Numbered from the stretch's first letter, positions 1-13,146 are shown. The stretch is 60,000 bases of DNA from Cristatella mucedo (GCA_009760855.2 WPIO01000028.1:2409001-2469000), one strand, 5' to 3'. Notes: generated by a model not told the origin, from the sequence alone. Program-made: numbers and translations.

Positions 1-479
1 TTCTGCTTGGGAGGCGCTGTGCAGCCCTATAGCCCTATGACGGTTCCTTCACATTTAGCCTGTATGTGCACGCCCGACTGTCGTCTGCCACCGCCGGCCG
101 TCCAGCGTGTGAGGCGCACAGCTGTTTCCTGGGCAGCACCAGACGAGGTTGAATGCTAACAGCTGATCAGATAACCGGGTTTACGTAGCATCATTATTAG
201 ACAGCTCTATTGTGGCACCGGATGAGCCCATAGGCTTGCCTAGGATGTGCAGCGCAAAGCAGCTATAGTGTCGGGTTTTTGAGCAGCGGCTCATTTCCCT
301 GGATTTCCGTGCACTGCATATCTGCAAGCGTTTGACATGGGCCGACATACTCTCTCTCTCTCTCTCTTTCTCTCTCTAGCATCGAACTCGAGTGCCAGGT
401 GATGCCACTCTGAGCAAGCATTTGCAATGAAACGTGGTTCCTGTGAGCACCTAACGACAAACAGAGTGCCTGGACATCC
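1..479. other. Left-edge intronic sequence, no gene seen
   Basis: This is presumably intron of the PAK-type kinase gene whose last exons follow. A short CT microsatellite lies at about 349-379. I see no exon carrying the kinase APE region here, so the preceding kinase exon must lie left of the window. Confidence 0.5.
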
Positions 480-2019
480 TTTAAAGTGGCTATTGTTAGG
501 CTACTCATTAGCAAGTGGACAGTAGACCAGGAGAACTTCAACAAATTTCTCTCAGTCTCTCGGTTTACCTTCTTATCACTGACTCTGGAGCTAGATGTGG
601 CTGATCAGTTTAACTACTGTATCAAAACTTCAAAGCTATCTAGCAGATTAGCTCTGGTCAGGTTTGAGAGGTAATCAATCAATCCACATAGTCAGCTGCA
701 CTGCAATGCTGCAATGCAATGCAATGACCTCAGAAATGCTGACTGAGTCTTTCCGGTAGTTCTTCGGGATCGCTGAGCAGCAGTTGATACCAGTGATCAT
801 CAAGTGCTTCTTGAGCACCTGTCATCTTTCCTAGTTTTGAACTGCATTGCTTTAGGACCTATGTCTGTGGAAGAGTTAAGAAAATAGATGCCAATTGCTA
901 ACGGTTCCGTAAACCTTTGATGATATTTCAATTTATGGGTTACCCCAGGGATCTGTTGTACGTTTGTTGCTTCTTTTCACGATATATACTCTTTTTCTTG
1001 CTTATCTAAATGCCAAGCACAATCTAGGTTTTCATTTTTTTTTTATAGATAACACCTAGTTGTACCTGTGCTTTGATCCCACTCTTTCTTGCAACATGTT
1101 GAGCTCTCCCTTGTAGCATGTAGTGCTGGAATTTGCAGTTGGATGGCAGCAAACTATTTCAAATTGAATGAGATAAAACCGACTGACTAGTTTCGAGCAA
1201 AACCTAGTGTTACTTGAAATTGGAAAGATTGACCATCAAAGTGAGGTCATCCAACGATCTCTTCTATCGCTTCTTATCGCTCTGAAGGTGTGTAGTGTTT
1301 CATCACTTAGCGCCTGCCTTTGCATGTGCTGTACAGTGCGTAGCATCCTCACGTAATCTGGGCGACCTGTTTCTAAATGGCCTCTCTCTGGATGACCACA
1401 CCAGCTCCATTGTGAAGTCATCCTACTTTCACTTTTGTTACACAAAAAAACTCGGGCCTGCCTTGATAAGGATCACGCAGGCAAATTGGTCCTTGCATTT
1501 GTTACGCCTCGACTATACATCTGTGACTCACTTCATCCAGGTCTTCGTGCATTTGCAATACGATAATAATGCACTTGAGGATAGCAATTGGTGCAAAACC
1601 TTTTTATATTGTCTCTGTTATGAGCGTTGCAATTGCAGCATTCTATCATTTCTCGCCGACCTGCACTGGCTCCCCAGCAAGCAGCACATCGACTTCAAGG
1701 TTCTGTCGCTCACTGTTAGCTCCCTTCATTCTCTTACTCTGGCCTATCGGAAACACATCCTTGTAAATGCTTTGATTTGCATAGTACCATTGCTCTTCTG
1801 ACTACTGTCGACTAGTTGTGCCCACAACCTCAAATCCTCACGAGACCTTGCCTTTAGTTTGTATGCTCCCAAAGGCTGGAACTCATTGCCGGCTGACCTC
1901 ACGCCATCACCTGACTGGACAACATCTAAAAAGAAGCTGCTTCTCACAGCATGTGCTCTCTCCTTGTGAATCGTCTTTCCCTGTGTCTGCTTAAGCATAC
2001 GGAAACTGCTCTTTACTAC
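480..2019 (+). mobile_element. LINE-A copy 1, degenerate RT region
   Basis: A badly decayed non-LTR retrotransposon in several frames. From about 500 the translation keeps the pre-RT stretch DQENFNKFLSVSR. At about 910-1075 it keeps a corrupted RT core (LPQGSV, then a degraded form of the FYADDTQLYL motif of intact copies). At 1290-1480 it keeps the connection region, at 1650-1750 the ADLHWLP segment, and at 1860-1960 a relic of the [10 protein letters not shown] segment. Stops and frameshifts are frequent. The 3' tail is missing because a SINE-II abuts it at 2020. Such ORFs are typical of the CR1/L2/Jockey group of APE-type LINEs; the exact clade is not settled. Confidence 0.85.
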
Positions 2020-2163
2020 GAATAATATAATTCATTTGTGTAGCGTCCTAAGATACTCAATCTCTATTCAGGCACTTCACATATGCCACAGGGTTCGAGC
2101 CCACGACCTCGGCCAGACCTCGGTCGGGGCGAGCACCTTAACCGCTGGCCAAACCAGCTCGGC
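2020..2163 (-). mobile_element. SINE-II (tRNA-derived), minus orientation
   Basis: On the minus strand this reads as a tRNA-like head with an A-box (GGCCAGCGGTTAAGGTGC) and a B-box-like GGGTTCGAACCC-type element, with GTCGTGGGCTCGAACC around it. A LINE-A-like tail follows (AATAGAGATTGAG and so on), then an AT-rich end. The arrangement matches the other SINE-II copies at 7936, 17604, 25543, 30157, 37249 and 48550. Copy borders are approximate. Confidence 0.85.
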
Positions 2164-2302
2164 AACCTTATTGAAGTCCTTCCTTTCCAGCATGTATGCT
2201 CGAAACAGATTTAAGCTTGTTAAGATAGTGTACTATTGATTTATTAACAGTATTTTGTTACTATTGCACTTCTTCCCCCCCCCATTGAAATGTCGGCTGT
2301 AA

Positions 2303-2644
<342 letters not shown>

Positions 2645-2882
2645 TAAATGTTGAGAAAATACCGAGAAGGATGGTCAGACCATCGAATAGTTGTTTACAC
2701 TACCTTTCAAACGACAGACAAAGAAGAAATGGGAACTGAAGTTTAGATGATTCTGCATAGAAGGAAAATTTTTAAATGACTGCTAACTGCATCTTACCCG
2801 AGAGTAAACCGGAAGCAGCATATCTGCAAATTACAAATTCCCCGATCTCGGCTTCATGTGTGGTTTTTGTTCTAACTTATTG

Positions 2883-3067
2883 AACACTGCATGCTGCCAC
2901 TAACCACACTTGCCTTGTGCATGCCACCCTAACCGTGCTGTTATTGCTGTTTATTGCGCACGATACCACTAACCATTCTATCGTGCTTAATTTGTAGCAA
3001 ATGTATAGTGCCTAAAAGAGATTGAGTTCTCTGAGGGTGCTATATCAAATGCATTATTATTAGTAGT
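2883..3067 (+). mobile_element. LINE-A copy 2, 3' tail only
   Basis: This is the LINE-A 3' untranslated tail: repeated GCTGCCACTAACC and CACCCTAACC blocks, then GCAAATGTATAGTGCC and GAGATTGAGTTCTCTGAGGG, ending in (ATT)n. It contains no RT sequence, so it is a strongly 5'-truncated insertion. Confidence 0.85.
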
Positions 3068-3560
3068 AGTATTATTGTGTAGCACCCACAAAGAACTTAA
3101 TCTCATTCTAGGCACTTTACGTATACTGTAAATCAAGCATGATCAAATGTTTAGTGGCAACATACACGTGTCAGCATGCATAACATGGTTAGAAGTGACA
3201 TGAACAGTGTCACCATGTAAAATCTGGTTAGTGGTTGCATGAACGTGTCACCAATGCATGAGCACACATAGAACGAATCACAGGGACCCACTAAATGCTT
3301 TGGTAGACTTGTGCGTTTTTTTAACTTTGCTTTAAATGTCAAGTCACGGGATGTCGTGACCTTAGTCAGAGCATGGGCTAGTCTTTGGGAGCATACGAAC
3401 TAAAGGCACGTTTTTCAGTGTTTGATGTTGGTTCGATGCATAGCCAAGCGATGTGAGTCGGAAAAGTAGGTGGTACTAGGCCTAACCTGGTGGTGAGGAG
3501 TTCTGATAAGTAGGTTGGAGTCAGAAAATGAAGGGTCCTAAAATAAGTGACAGGGCAGGT
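3068..3560 (-). mobile_element. LINE-A copy 3, 3' end on minus strand
   Basis: On the minus strand it encodes the LINE-A C-terminal segment (FSSYAPK, and SLPTLV-like remnants) followed by the tail. Its (ATT)n end abuts the (ATT)n end of copy 2, giving a tail-to-tail inverted pair. Its 5' side is cut by a SINE-I at 3561. Confidence 0.8.
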
Positions 3561-3740
3561 AAAAAAAAATCCTAGCTGATTAAACAGCCTCTTTTTGTAT
3601 AGCGACAGGAAAGCCTTTACGGCTATCACCACCGCTTGCAGTGGCGATAAAGAATCGCCCACCGCAGGAATCGAACCCACGACCTCGGGACCGAGGTTGT
3701 GAAAGCAACCGCCTTACCTGGTGTGCCATCACAGCTCACC
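3561..3740 (-). mobile_element. SINE-I (tRNA-derived), near full length, minus
   Basis: Read on the minus strand: GTGAGCTGTGATGGCACACC (A-box region TGGCACACCAGG), then a B-box GGTTCGATTCC, then a unique body ending CGCTATACAAAAAGAGGC and a T-rich end. The spacing between the boxes fits a tRNA-derived pol III promoter. Near-identical copies lie at 58025-58206, 46291-46468, 46478-46625, 30581-30735 and 33146-33250. Confidence 0.88.
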
Positions 3741-3901
3741 TCGATGTTCAAGAAGTTGGAGCACAAGTCACGTATGATGCAGAGATCGGTACACATTTTA
3801 TGTTTAGATACATTGCTTCTTAATTACTTCCGGGCAGACACGGTTTGCTTAGTCATTTTTTATGCTTTCTTTTAATTTTGGAAGTCTTCAAAACTTCAGT
3901 T

Positions 3902-4755
3902 GTAATATAATGTATCGCCGTCTGTAACTCCACAAAGACTATGTGGGTGTTACGCAGGAGAGTTTTGTATAGCGCACTCACAGCCTAAGCGGCTTTTGGT
4001 ATGCATTCGGTAGCCAACAGACTTCGTCTCACGAAACAAATACAAAGTGGGAAGCATTGCAGAGTCAGGAGAGCAGTTGAGTTAGTAAGTACCATGGAAG
4101 TAGCAGCTCAGGGCCGCTGAAAAGGTTGAGCCATAGTCGGCAGCAGGAGAGTAGATGTCGTTGCGTAAGAATTGTGGAAGTGAGTTCCACAGTCTAGGAC
4201 CTGCAGAGCTAAAGCTTCTGTCGCCAACTGTCTTTAGGCGGAGGAATGAAACAGCTAACATATTGTCCATACAGGACCTGAGGCCACGAGGAGGCTGAGA
4301 CTGGGGCACCAGTTCAGCTCGGTATGGAGGAGCAAAGCCGCGAAGGGCCTTGTGGGTCAGCATAAGAACTTTACTCTGTATCTGTCGATCAACCGGCATC
4401 CATCGTAGCTCTTTTAGCAAAGGAGACACGTGGTCAAACCTCTGGGACTTGTAAACTAGCCTTGCAGCCACATTCATAGTCAGCTGCAGTCGCCTTTTTG
4501 CTTTTTTTTTTGGTAGCCCAGCCAAAAGGAAATTACCATAATCAAGCCGAGACAGAACTAAGGAGCTAGTTGAATTGTTTGCAAGCCACAGTAGAAGACA
4601 GCTCCTAATCTTGGATAGGGATCGGACGTGATCTATAGCTGTAGAAGCAGTCTTCTAAATGAAGCTTTTAATATTGAGGCAGCCGTCGAAAACGACACCT
4701 AAATTTTGAGCACGTGGTGATGGTCGCACAACAGCATCACCTATTAGAAGATCCC
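3902..4755 (-). mobile_element. LINE-B copy 1, C-terminal ORF and tail
   Basis: The minus strand encodes the C-terminal region of a second LINE family: KKAKRRLQLTMNVAARLVYK, SPLLKELRWMPVDRQIQSK, then GPRLWNSLPQFLRNDIYSP. A 3' UTR with the phrase CTGTAACTCCACAAAG (plus-strand sense) and a short ATTAC-like end at about 3905 follow. It is truncated at its 5' end near 4755, just after the PSPRAQNLGVVFDGC-like segment. Confidence 0.88.
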
Positions 4756-5439
4756 ATTTCTATCATGCTTGTCTTTTGAAAAGCATCCTAAACGACTATT
4801 CGGCAGTTGGATCAATCTCCTCGGTGTTTTCTCAACATTTACCCTTACTGTCACTTACTGTGGTGGACCTCAGATCCCGGGTTCAGCTCCAGCTGGCATG
4901 GTATATTGTCACTGGTCAGCTTTCGCTAACCCCAGCCTTGCAGTCAGCAGCGCCAGCTAGTCACTTGGGGCCAGACACAGCGATGCCTGCTGGCCACCGA
5001 CCGGGTAGACGTAATTGCATCCCCACCAGCGCAGTAATGCTGTGTTCTACTTGTTGCTTGATTCGCCGAAGGCGCCTGTAGCAGGCGCTTGTAGACCGAT
5101 CCCCAATATTCTGATGAGGGTACTCAACGTCACGCTGGCCAGCCGTAGGCTCGACTTCCTACTCGTACGGCTCACGGGGTCGCCAAGTCACTCTGCAATT
5201 GGCGGTCGGTCAGGTGACCCTAGGAGAAATTCGCCCAGATTCTTCGCGACACACGTCGCCACCTCTCTCTGTGTGCTTGGCAGCCATCGCCCGTCGCAGG
5301 CCGAGCCGTCTGTGGAGGAGCCTCTGGCGAGTTTTGGACCAGTCAATGCAGCTGCCAGCTCGCGAGCTCTCTGTACTGCGCTTGAGGCCGAGCGAATGCG
5401 ACTGCCACGAATTTGAAACTGGCGAAATAGATACAGAGA
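4756..5439. other. Unassigned intronic sequence
   Basis: I see no conserved protein, RNA or repeat signature in this stretch. Open frames here have no recognisable domain. Confidence 0.4.
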
Positions 5440-6347
5440 AAGAGAGCATATCTGCTGTTGAATCAGCTCGAAATCTAGGTGTCATGTTCCAAAGTGACCA
5501 CTCGTTAGACGATCACATCAGCTCCACAGTCAAATCTGCCTCTTATAAGCTTCATAACATTGCTAAAATTCGGGCTTGTTTAGATAAGGATACCACATCT
5601 AAGTTGGTCCGTGCATTCGTGACATCCCGTCTCGACTTCTGCAACTCACTGCTTACTGGCCTACCGGCATGTGCGATCAGGCGATTGCAGCTGGTGCAAA
5701 ACTTTGCAGCTAGGCTTGTCTGTCGTGAGCATCGCAGTTGATACATCACATTACTTCTCGCCGACCTGCACTGGCTACCTGTCAAGCAACAGATCGACCT
5801 TAAGGTTTTGTACCTCACTTTTTAGGTCACTTCATTCTTTGGCTCCAGCCTATCTCTCAGATCTACTCCCCCACCAGGCCGAGCATCGTACTACCTGCTT
5901 TAGGAATCCAACAGTCTACCAATACCTCGTACAAACCTCAAATCCTTTAGAGATCCATTGGAGTGCATTTAGTTCGTATGCTCCCAAAGCCTGGAACTCA
6001 CTCCCGACTTGCGTCAGAACATCCCCTGACTTAACCACATTTAAAAAAAACTTAAAAACACCTATTTAGGACAGCATTTAGTGGGTCCCTGTGATTCGTC
6101 CTTCATGTGCTTATGCGTGCTGACACCGTGCATGCTGCCACTAATCACATTTGCATGCTGACCCTGTGTATGTTACCCCTAACCATGTTATTCATTTTGT
6201 TTGTTTATCAAGCATGATTTTACTCACGATCCAATTGCATTTCCCTTTGCAGCAAATGTAAAACGCCTAGAAAGAGATTGCGTTCTCCGAGGGCGCTTTA
6301 TGAAGTGCATTATTATTATTATTATTGTTATAATTATTATTATAGAG
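5440..6347 (+). mobile_element. LINE-A copy 4, 3' third with intact tail
   Basis: The translation carries ESARNLGVMFQSDHSLDDHI, then [20 protein letters not shown], then a frameshift into the HYFSPTCTGYL frame, then [13 protein letters not shown], then stop. The full LINE-A 3' UTR follows, ending with the AGAGATTGCGTTCTCCGAGG hairpin and (ATT)n at 6308-6345. One of the better preserved LINE-A 3' ends in the window. Confidence 0.9.
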
Positions 6348-6483
6348 CACACCGTTCCTTCAGTGCTTGCTTCGATCGCACAGCGAGTCGAGAAGGTCGA
6401 ACCGAGGGAGCGTGCTCGCAGAGCTCGCGATGGCCCGGAGAGAGATATATATGTGCTCCGTCTGCAGCTTTCTCCTTTGCTGA

Positions 6484-6900
<417 letters not shown>

Positions 6901-7935
6901 CGCAGCAGCGCTGCCGTCACTCGGCTCAGGAGGCTCGCCTTGCGCTCGGCTTGCCTTAGTTTCCACGTATCAGGTGCACCGACGAGGAGCGGTGTAGGAG
7001 GGTGATAGCGAGGGTCATTCGGCCTTCGTCTGGTAACGGTCTTAACCTGTCGAGCCTTCGTGTTCACAGGCAACCGGCGAGAAACTACTTACTGGCCCAA
7101 AAACGTATAGCAGACCAATTTTGCGGGATGCAGGGCGCAAGCTATTTTTCTACAGCAAGCTTGCTTGCCACGAAGCGAGTGTGGCACCTACTTTTGTTCA
7201 TCCCCATGAAAAACTGAGAATAACGATAGTTTCCTCTAATCGTCGAGGTGCATGTTTTTGCATTCTGCTTCCGAACATATCAACTGAACCCGCTTGCATC
7301 CGTTGCTTTTTTATAGACACTATTTACATCTGTGCATCCAGCTCTCTGACTTGTACAGGTCTACCTGAGTAGGCATTCATTTTCCTGTAGATGGCTCCCT
7401 GTAATTGTAGTTATCGCGGAGTTTCCCATTTGCTATCCACGATTTTTTTAAACACCACGTATATATGCCGTTCAGACGGCAGAGGCCCACTACTTACACG
7501 TGCAAAATTCCAATGCTGTGTGCCCTCAGTGGCCACAAGCAGCCAGCCATGCTCAGCCACGACCTGTTATTGACCTTGCTTTTTCGGCAGCTTCGGAAGC
7601 CGTGCCCTCGGTTGGCGTTTTGAGTGCATGCTGCCTCGATGACATTCCATTGTCGAGGAGCGATCGCCCTGGTGGTACACGTAATTGCAACGCTTATCAC
7701 TGTTGAGTCGAAAAATATACGGTATTTTATTACTGCAGTTGGGACTGTTTGATCATGTCTGCGTATGTGTGGCAATCGTGTGCCTTTTGCATTGTTTAGC
7801 TGCAGCTGCATAATTCATGTTTTACTTATCTCAAGTCGAATTATTCAGTGTTTATCTTTAGTTGTTTGAGAGCCACCGTCATCGTCGGCAGCAACAGGCT
7901 GGCATGGGCTGATGTACGACGTGTCGAATATCCAC
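6901..7935 (+). other. 3' flank / probable 3' UTR of PAK gene
   Basis: There is no coding signal. It probably holds the kinase 3' UTR. The first canonical poly(A) signal I found downstream is AATAAA at 8420, beyond a SINE-II and a TA microsatellite; a nearer variant signal could be used. Confidence 0.35.
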
Positions 7936-8190
<255 letters not shown>

Positions 8191-8419
8191 TATAGTTGTG
8201 GGTATCAACATCCCATAATAACCTAGGTTTCTAGTAGTTTGTTCGGTATGTTTTGCACTTTTTGATACTTACTGTACTACTTCGTCAGTACAGCAATGAT
8301 GTCTGTCGTGTCAAAGGGGGTAGCTAATTTGCTAGTTATCATATGCAGCTGAAGCGTGCGATAGTTGAAATTCAGATTGTCTTGCTGCAACTGCCCTTGG
8401 TAAGCGATGGGCGTGCATT

Positions 8420-8425
8420 AATAAA
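8420..8425 (+). terminator. Candidate poly(A) signal for the PAK gene
   Basis: A canonical AATAAA lies 1.5 kb downstream of the kinase stop. Use by the kinase transcript is only a guess based on order. Confidence 0.2.
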
Positions 8426-8941
8426 ATGTGCCGTAGTTGTTCACGCGAGGGGGCTTACTATGTAGTTCATATACATTTTTTAAGTTGAGCAGCACTTCCC
8501 TATGCTAACTTGCTACCCGAGGCTGACCAATGCATTTCATAAAATATTTTCGTTTTATACGAAAACTGATGTAATTTTGAAATACGTAACATTTTTTCTC
8601 CTATACAGATTTTGCTCCATTAACTAAGAACTCGTAGCCTAGCAGGCTCACTACCTAGTCAAGAGGACACTTAGGTTCCCCCTTCAAAAGTGAAGTTTGG
8701 AGTTCATGATTTTTTACGTGTGCGAGCCAATTTAAAACTTGTAGTTAGCCTTCCATTGTGAGCCGGCGAATTTTTACGGCTATGAATTGGTAGCAAATAA
8801 GGAGCAAAGCTCACAGAATAAAATATGATATACCTCTCACTGACAAGAAGAAAAACAAGCAACAAAGGAAGCCATTCGGCGCCGAACTGCCGGTACTCAA
8901 CAGAAACGTCAAACGAAGAACTCAACCGAAATAGAATAGAA

Positions 8942-11074
8942 CAAGGCTTCGCACAATAATATTGTTATTGCATTCAGTGTTCTGATATTCAACGACAAAT
9001 ATAGTGCAATATTCAACTCCAAAAATGCAGTATATTGCCATATCCTATGCCACCAACGGTATATATTGCACATCATACACATCACATACTGCAATTTATT
9101 GTCTGTGATTTTACCAATCCTCTCCACATTCTTCGTTATCATCAGCTGTCTCTGAGCCATTTTCATTCACTATACAGGAGCCAAATTCCACAGTAACTTA
9201 TTTTGATTCAGAAAAAGCAGTGCCTCCAACGTTTTGGGTTGCAAACTACGACGTTGAGGATGTTGAAAGCAAGAAGCGCATGCTGATATACTTGCTGCAT
9301 GCTTTCTTCTCTCCAACACGCTGTCGCTTGAGTGCTCGCTCAGCAAAAGACAATTGTGCACCATCATCTACAGCTACTTCTGAGTCCTGAGCTGCAGGTA
9401 GCAACAACTGTTCAATAGCATGTTCTTCATGAATTGTAAGTGTTCTCCTTGTTTGCTTGTGTCTTGACGATGACCGTTTCCAAATCTTTTCTGTGGAGGA
9501 TATCTGCCTCGTTGCCAAGATAGTGGTCGAAGGCAAACTCTGGATACGAGTCAATGATCGGTCGAAATAAAACATCGATTCTTTCAACGACATGTCGCGT
9601 CGATACAGTGCTATCGTAACAGATATGAAATCGGCCAATGCTTGGTTACGATCCCGAATATTCCTTTTCTGCCCAGCTGTGGGAACAAGGTTCATTATTT
9701 CATCGTCTGCCTCATCAAGATTTGGAAGGAGTCTCGAAGCGCTGAAGCATATCTGAAATGCCTGTCCAGCGGGTGACGTTGTGCAGAGAGTCATCAAGCA
9801 CAATCGACCTGACTGTTGGAGTGTTGAAAACTTTAACATGAGCTTCCCAATCAACTCCGATTCAGTTGAGAGGAGATGTGCTTATGTATGCCTCAACAGC
9901 CAAATTAAAATGGTGACTTCGGTATCCCACAAGTGGCAAACCATGAAAGTCCGCTGTTGCCTTGTTGGTTGAGAAGTTGTGCCCAATCAAATGGTAAAGG
10001 GGGTCGAGGGATAAAAAGTACCAATCAAGTGTTGAGTTGATGAAATTCACATGGCTCTCGGCAGTAAAATTCGTCTCGTCGAGGAATGGTGCGAAGGCCA
10101 ACAGATGAATTTCAGGATCAGCAGCACGCTTCTTGCCAGGGTAGACGATAAAAAGACAAATAAAGTGTGTTTAATCCTCAGGTCAGCCATCAAACACGAG
10201 AGCGGAAGTGCTAGCAGTAGCGACCATGACAGATAAATATTTTTTCCACCGCCTTCACCAGTTTAAACATATATTTTTTGAGTGTTTTGGCTGAGATCGG
10301 TTTCAGTTTCGTATTGCTTCGGCTGAGCTTTTTCGCAAAAGATCATTTCGAGCTCATCCATGACGATCCATTTCAGCCATTTGAATACATTGGTTGATCA
10401 ACTATCAAGCATGTACTCCAAGGTGGTCTTCCAGATGCTGATTGCTCAGTTCCGGTATTGACAGTTGCTGTTTCAGATTTGCCGTCTCTCATGTGCTTGT
10501 TTCGCAAGTGAAACATTTCTAGATAATTCGGGTGCGTCTGGTTGATGTGGGATTGTCGGATATCAAATTCCTGTACCCGAGCTTAATGTTTTGTTTGCGA
10601 ACAGTTCCACAAGTGCATTTCCACGTATTGGCTTCAGAACCATCAGGATTCTTGCCAAAGTAAAGCTGACAGATCTTGTTGTCAGGTGGGACAGTAGGAC
10701 GAGAACTTGAACTCGAAATCAAAGTTGCCGACCTCTCGCGACAAAAAATGTCGCCACCACGATTGTACACGATTGTGCACTTGGAGAGTTTTGATTTGTT
10801 AAACTGATTTATACAGATATATGTCCGAATTTGATTTTAACTGGATCTTTACAAATGTGAAAAGTCCATTTATGTATTTTTATTTATTGCGTCTTACGTG
10901 ACAGAGACGAATAGGTATATAATATCTTCATATATTACAATATAATGTCAAATATATTGGTGTTTTCAAACAATCCCGAACAATGTATTGGTGTTGCCAA
11001 ACGAATCGGCACAATGTATTGTAGCCAATATATTGCAGAATATTTTATCTACAATGTATTGTTGCGCTGCCTTG
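8942..11074 (-). mobile_element. hAT-family DNA transposon remnant with TIRs and TSD
   Basis: The left end reads CAAGGCTTCGCACAATAATA and the right end, read inwards on the minus strand, reads CAAGGCAGCGCAACAATACA: inverted repeats with few differences. The flanking octamers are GAATAGAA on the left and AAATAGAA on the right, an 8-bp target duplication with one mismatch, as hAT elements produce. The interior encodes a broken hAT transposase on the minus strand. Subterminal zones at 8955-9110 and 10935-11065 carry many CAATATATTG/CAATGTATTG-like words, possible transposase-binding repeats. Total length is 2133 bp. Confidence 0.92.
9170..10790 (-). pseudogene. hAT transposase pseudogene
   Basis: In order on the minus strand: a BED-type zinc finger start at about 10690-10560 (CQLYFGKN, then WKCTCGTVRKQNIKLGY); the transposase core at about 9990-9900 (HLIGHNFSTNKATADFHGLP, LVGYRSHHFNLAVEAY); a further segment at 9854-9400; and the C-terminal dimerisation end at about 9260-9180 (LQPKTLEALLFLNQNKLLW). 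The reading frame is broken between blocks. The stretch normally linking the region around RFLLSTS to the C-terminal block is shortened, so the element cannot move itself. No intact open frame spans these blocks. Confidence 0.85.
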
Positions 11075-11232
11075 AAATAGAAAAAAATTGGGTTCTTCGT
11101 GCTGTCAAAGCTCAGCGAATGCCTTACTTATGAAAAGGTCACAAACAAAAAGAGGCTCTTGGTTTCGATTCGAGCTCTTCAAGACGCAGGTCACGTAGTA
11201 TGCAGTCCACGCCCGACGGGCTCGCCGGCTAG

Positions 11233-12540
11233 TTTGGGCTTAATAATAATAATACACTTGATAAGGCGCCCTCAGAGAACTCTTTCAAGGTGCTTTATAT
11301 TTTCTACAAAGGAAACGCTATCGAATGGTGAGTGGTATCATACTTGATAAACAACATGAATAACATGGTTAGTGGTGACATGCACAGGGTCAGCATGCAA
11401 TTGTGGTTAGTAGCAGCATGCAACAGTGTCAGCACGAATAATCACATGAAGGACCAATCATGGGGCTCACTGAATGCTGTCATAAATAGGTGCTTTTTAA
11501 ATTTCTTTTTAATACGGTCAAGTCAGGGGATGTTGGGACGCAAGTCGGGAGTGAGTTCTAGGCTTTGGGAGCATGCGAACTAAAGGCAGTCTCTAAACAA
11601 TTTGAGGTTTGTACGAGGTATAGGTAAACAGTTTCCGAAAAGTGGGTGGTATGATACTTAACCTGGTGGGGCAGAGGATCTGATAGGTAGGCTGGAGCCA
11701 AAAAATTAAGAGAGCTAAAAGGAAGTGACAAAACCTTGAAGTCGATGCGTTGCTTGACTGGGAGTGAGTGCAGGTCGGCAAGAAGTGGTGCGATGTGCCA
11801 ACTGTGACGCTCATGACATACAAGCCTAGCTGTAGAGTTTTGCACCAGCTGTTAGAGCCTGATTGCACATGCCGGCAGACCAGCAAACAGTGAGTTACAG
11901 AAGTCAAGACGGGATGTCATTAATGCATGGACCAACTTAAATTTGTTATCCTTGTCTAAACAGGCCCAAGATTTAGCAAGTTATGTAGCTGTAAGTAGGC
12001 AGACTTGACTGTGAAGCTGATGTTGTTGTCTAATGAAAGGGAACTTTCGAGCAGGACACCTAGATTTCGAGCTGATTCAACAGGAGATATGCTGGCAGAG
12101 CCGATTGTGAGCTGTAACCTTTCCAAGTTCTGCATCACACTTGGTTTTCTCCATAACTAATAAGTTGATTTTATTATCTATCATTCCATTTTCGAAAGTT
12201 TGCTGCCCTACATGTAAGGATGTCATTAATAAAAACATATAATTGAAAAGGAGTTGAGAGAATTAGATGCTCTGGAGAACTTGGACGAATCGAAGCAAAG
12301 GTACAACTGAGTGTCATCTGCATATAAGTTAAAGTCTAGATTGTGCCCGGCAATCCTATCGGTAAGAAGGTGAGTATAAACTATGGAAAGAACCGGACCA
12401 AGCACAGAAACCTCAGGTAGACCGTACGTCAGTGATTACTCGAACGATCTTTGTCAGTACATGAAGTCTCCGGATGAGATAGGACCTAAACCATTTTAGT
12501 AGGTCCAGCTCGCTGGGCAGAGGACGACTGCAATACTGTT
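11233..12540 (-). mobile_element. LINE-A copy 5, minus strand
   Basis: The (ATT)n end is at 11240 and the tail hairpin at about 11255-11300. The minus strand then encodes SSHAPKA-type, DFKVLSLPFSSLNFLAPAYL and HCLLVCRHVQ frames, ESARNLGVLLESSLSLDNNI at about 12050, and an RT palm remnant with a near-intact YADDTQLYLC motif around 12310. The frame is broken several times. It extends furthest 5' at about 12540. Confidence 0.87.
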
Positions 12541-13146
12541 TTATGGATTAATTAAAGTAATTCATGATATTTGGAAGTAGGAAATTTCCCATTGAGGTTA
12601 GCCGAAGGAAAGATGAAGCGTACAGGCAGGACTGCATGCGGCCTACTGCGAAATTAGGCGGAAATCTGCAATGGTTTGGGAGCTGTTTTGCTGCAGTAAG
12701 TGTTGGCGCCTCACATCTAAGGTATTATGGACCAAGACTTATACCCTCAGGTGGTAAAGCACGTTGAATGACAGCAGGATTATGACCTTGAGCACACTTC
12801 CAGGCTAGTAAAGCACATTTTTGACGAATCCGATATGGTACTGACACAGTCGCCCACTCACTCGCCCGATTCCATTCCGTAGAATTGGTAATTACCAATT
12901 GAAACCTATCAACAGCACGTGCTTGTTTTTGGGCTGTCAATAAACATTTTCCGATTTCGTGTGAAAATTTAGAATGCCTGTTATTGTTGAAAATTCACAC
13001 GTTACCTGAACAGATCAGCAGTGACTGCAGTTGCGGCCGTACCGCCAAGATGTTTTGGAGTCTGGGCGCACAGCGCTTGCGAACAAACTTTTCGCACCCT
13101 CAGGGGATCAAGGTACCTCAAATATTTTCGACAATTTAGGGACTCT
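12541..13146. other. Unassigned intergenic sequence
   Basis: I found no protein family, SINE head or tandem repeat in this stretch. Confidence 0.4.

Noticed and set aside
5199-5741. 180-residue open frame with an unexplained N-terminal half
   Set aside because: Its C-terminal half is LINE-A and the N-terminal half has no similarity; the joined frame looks accidental.
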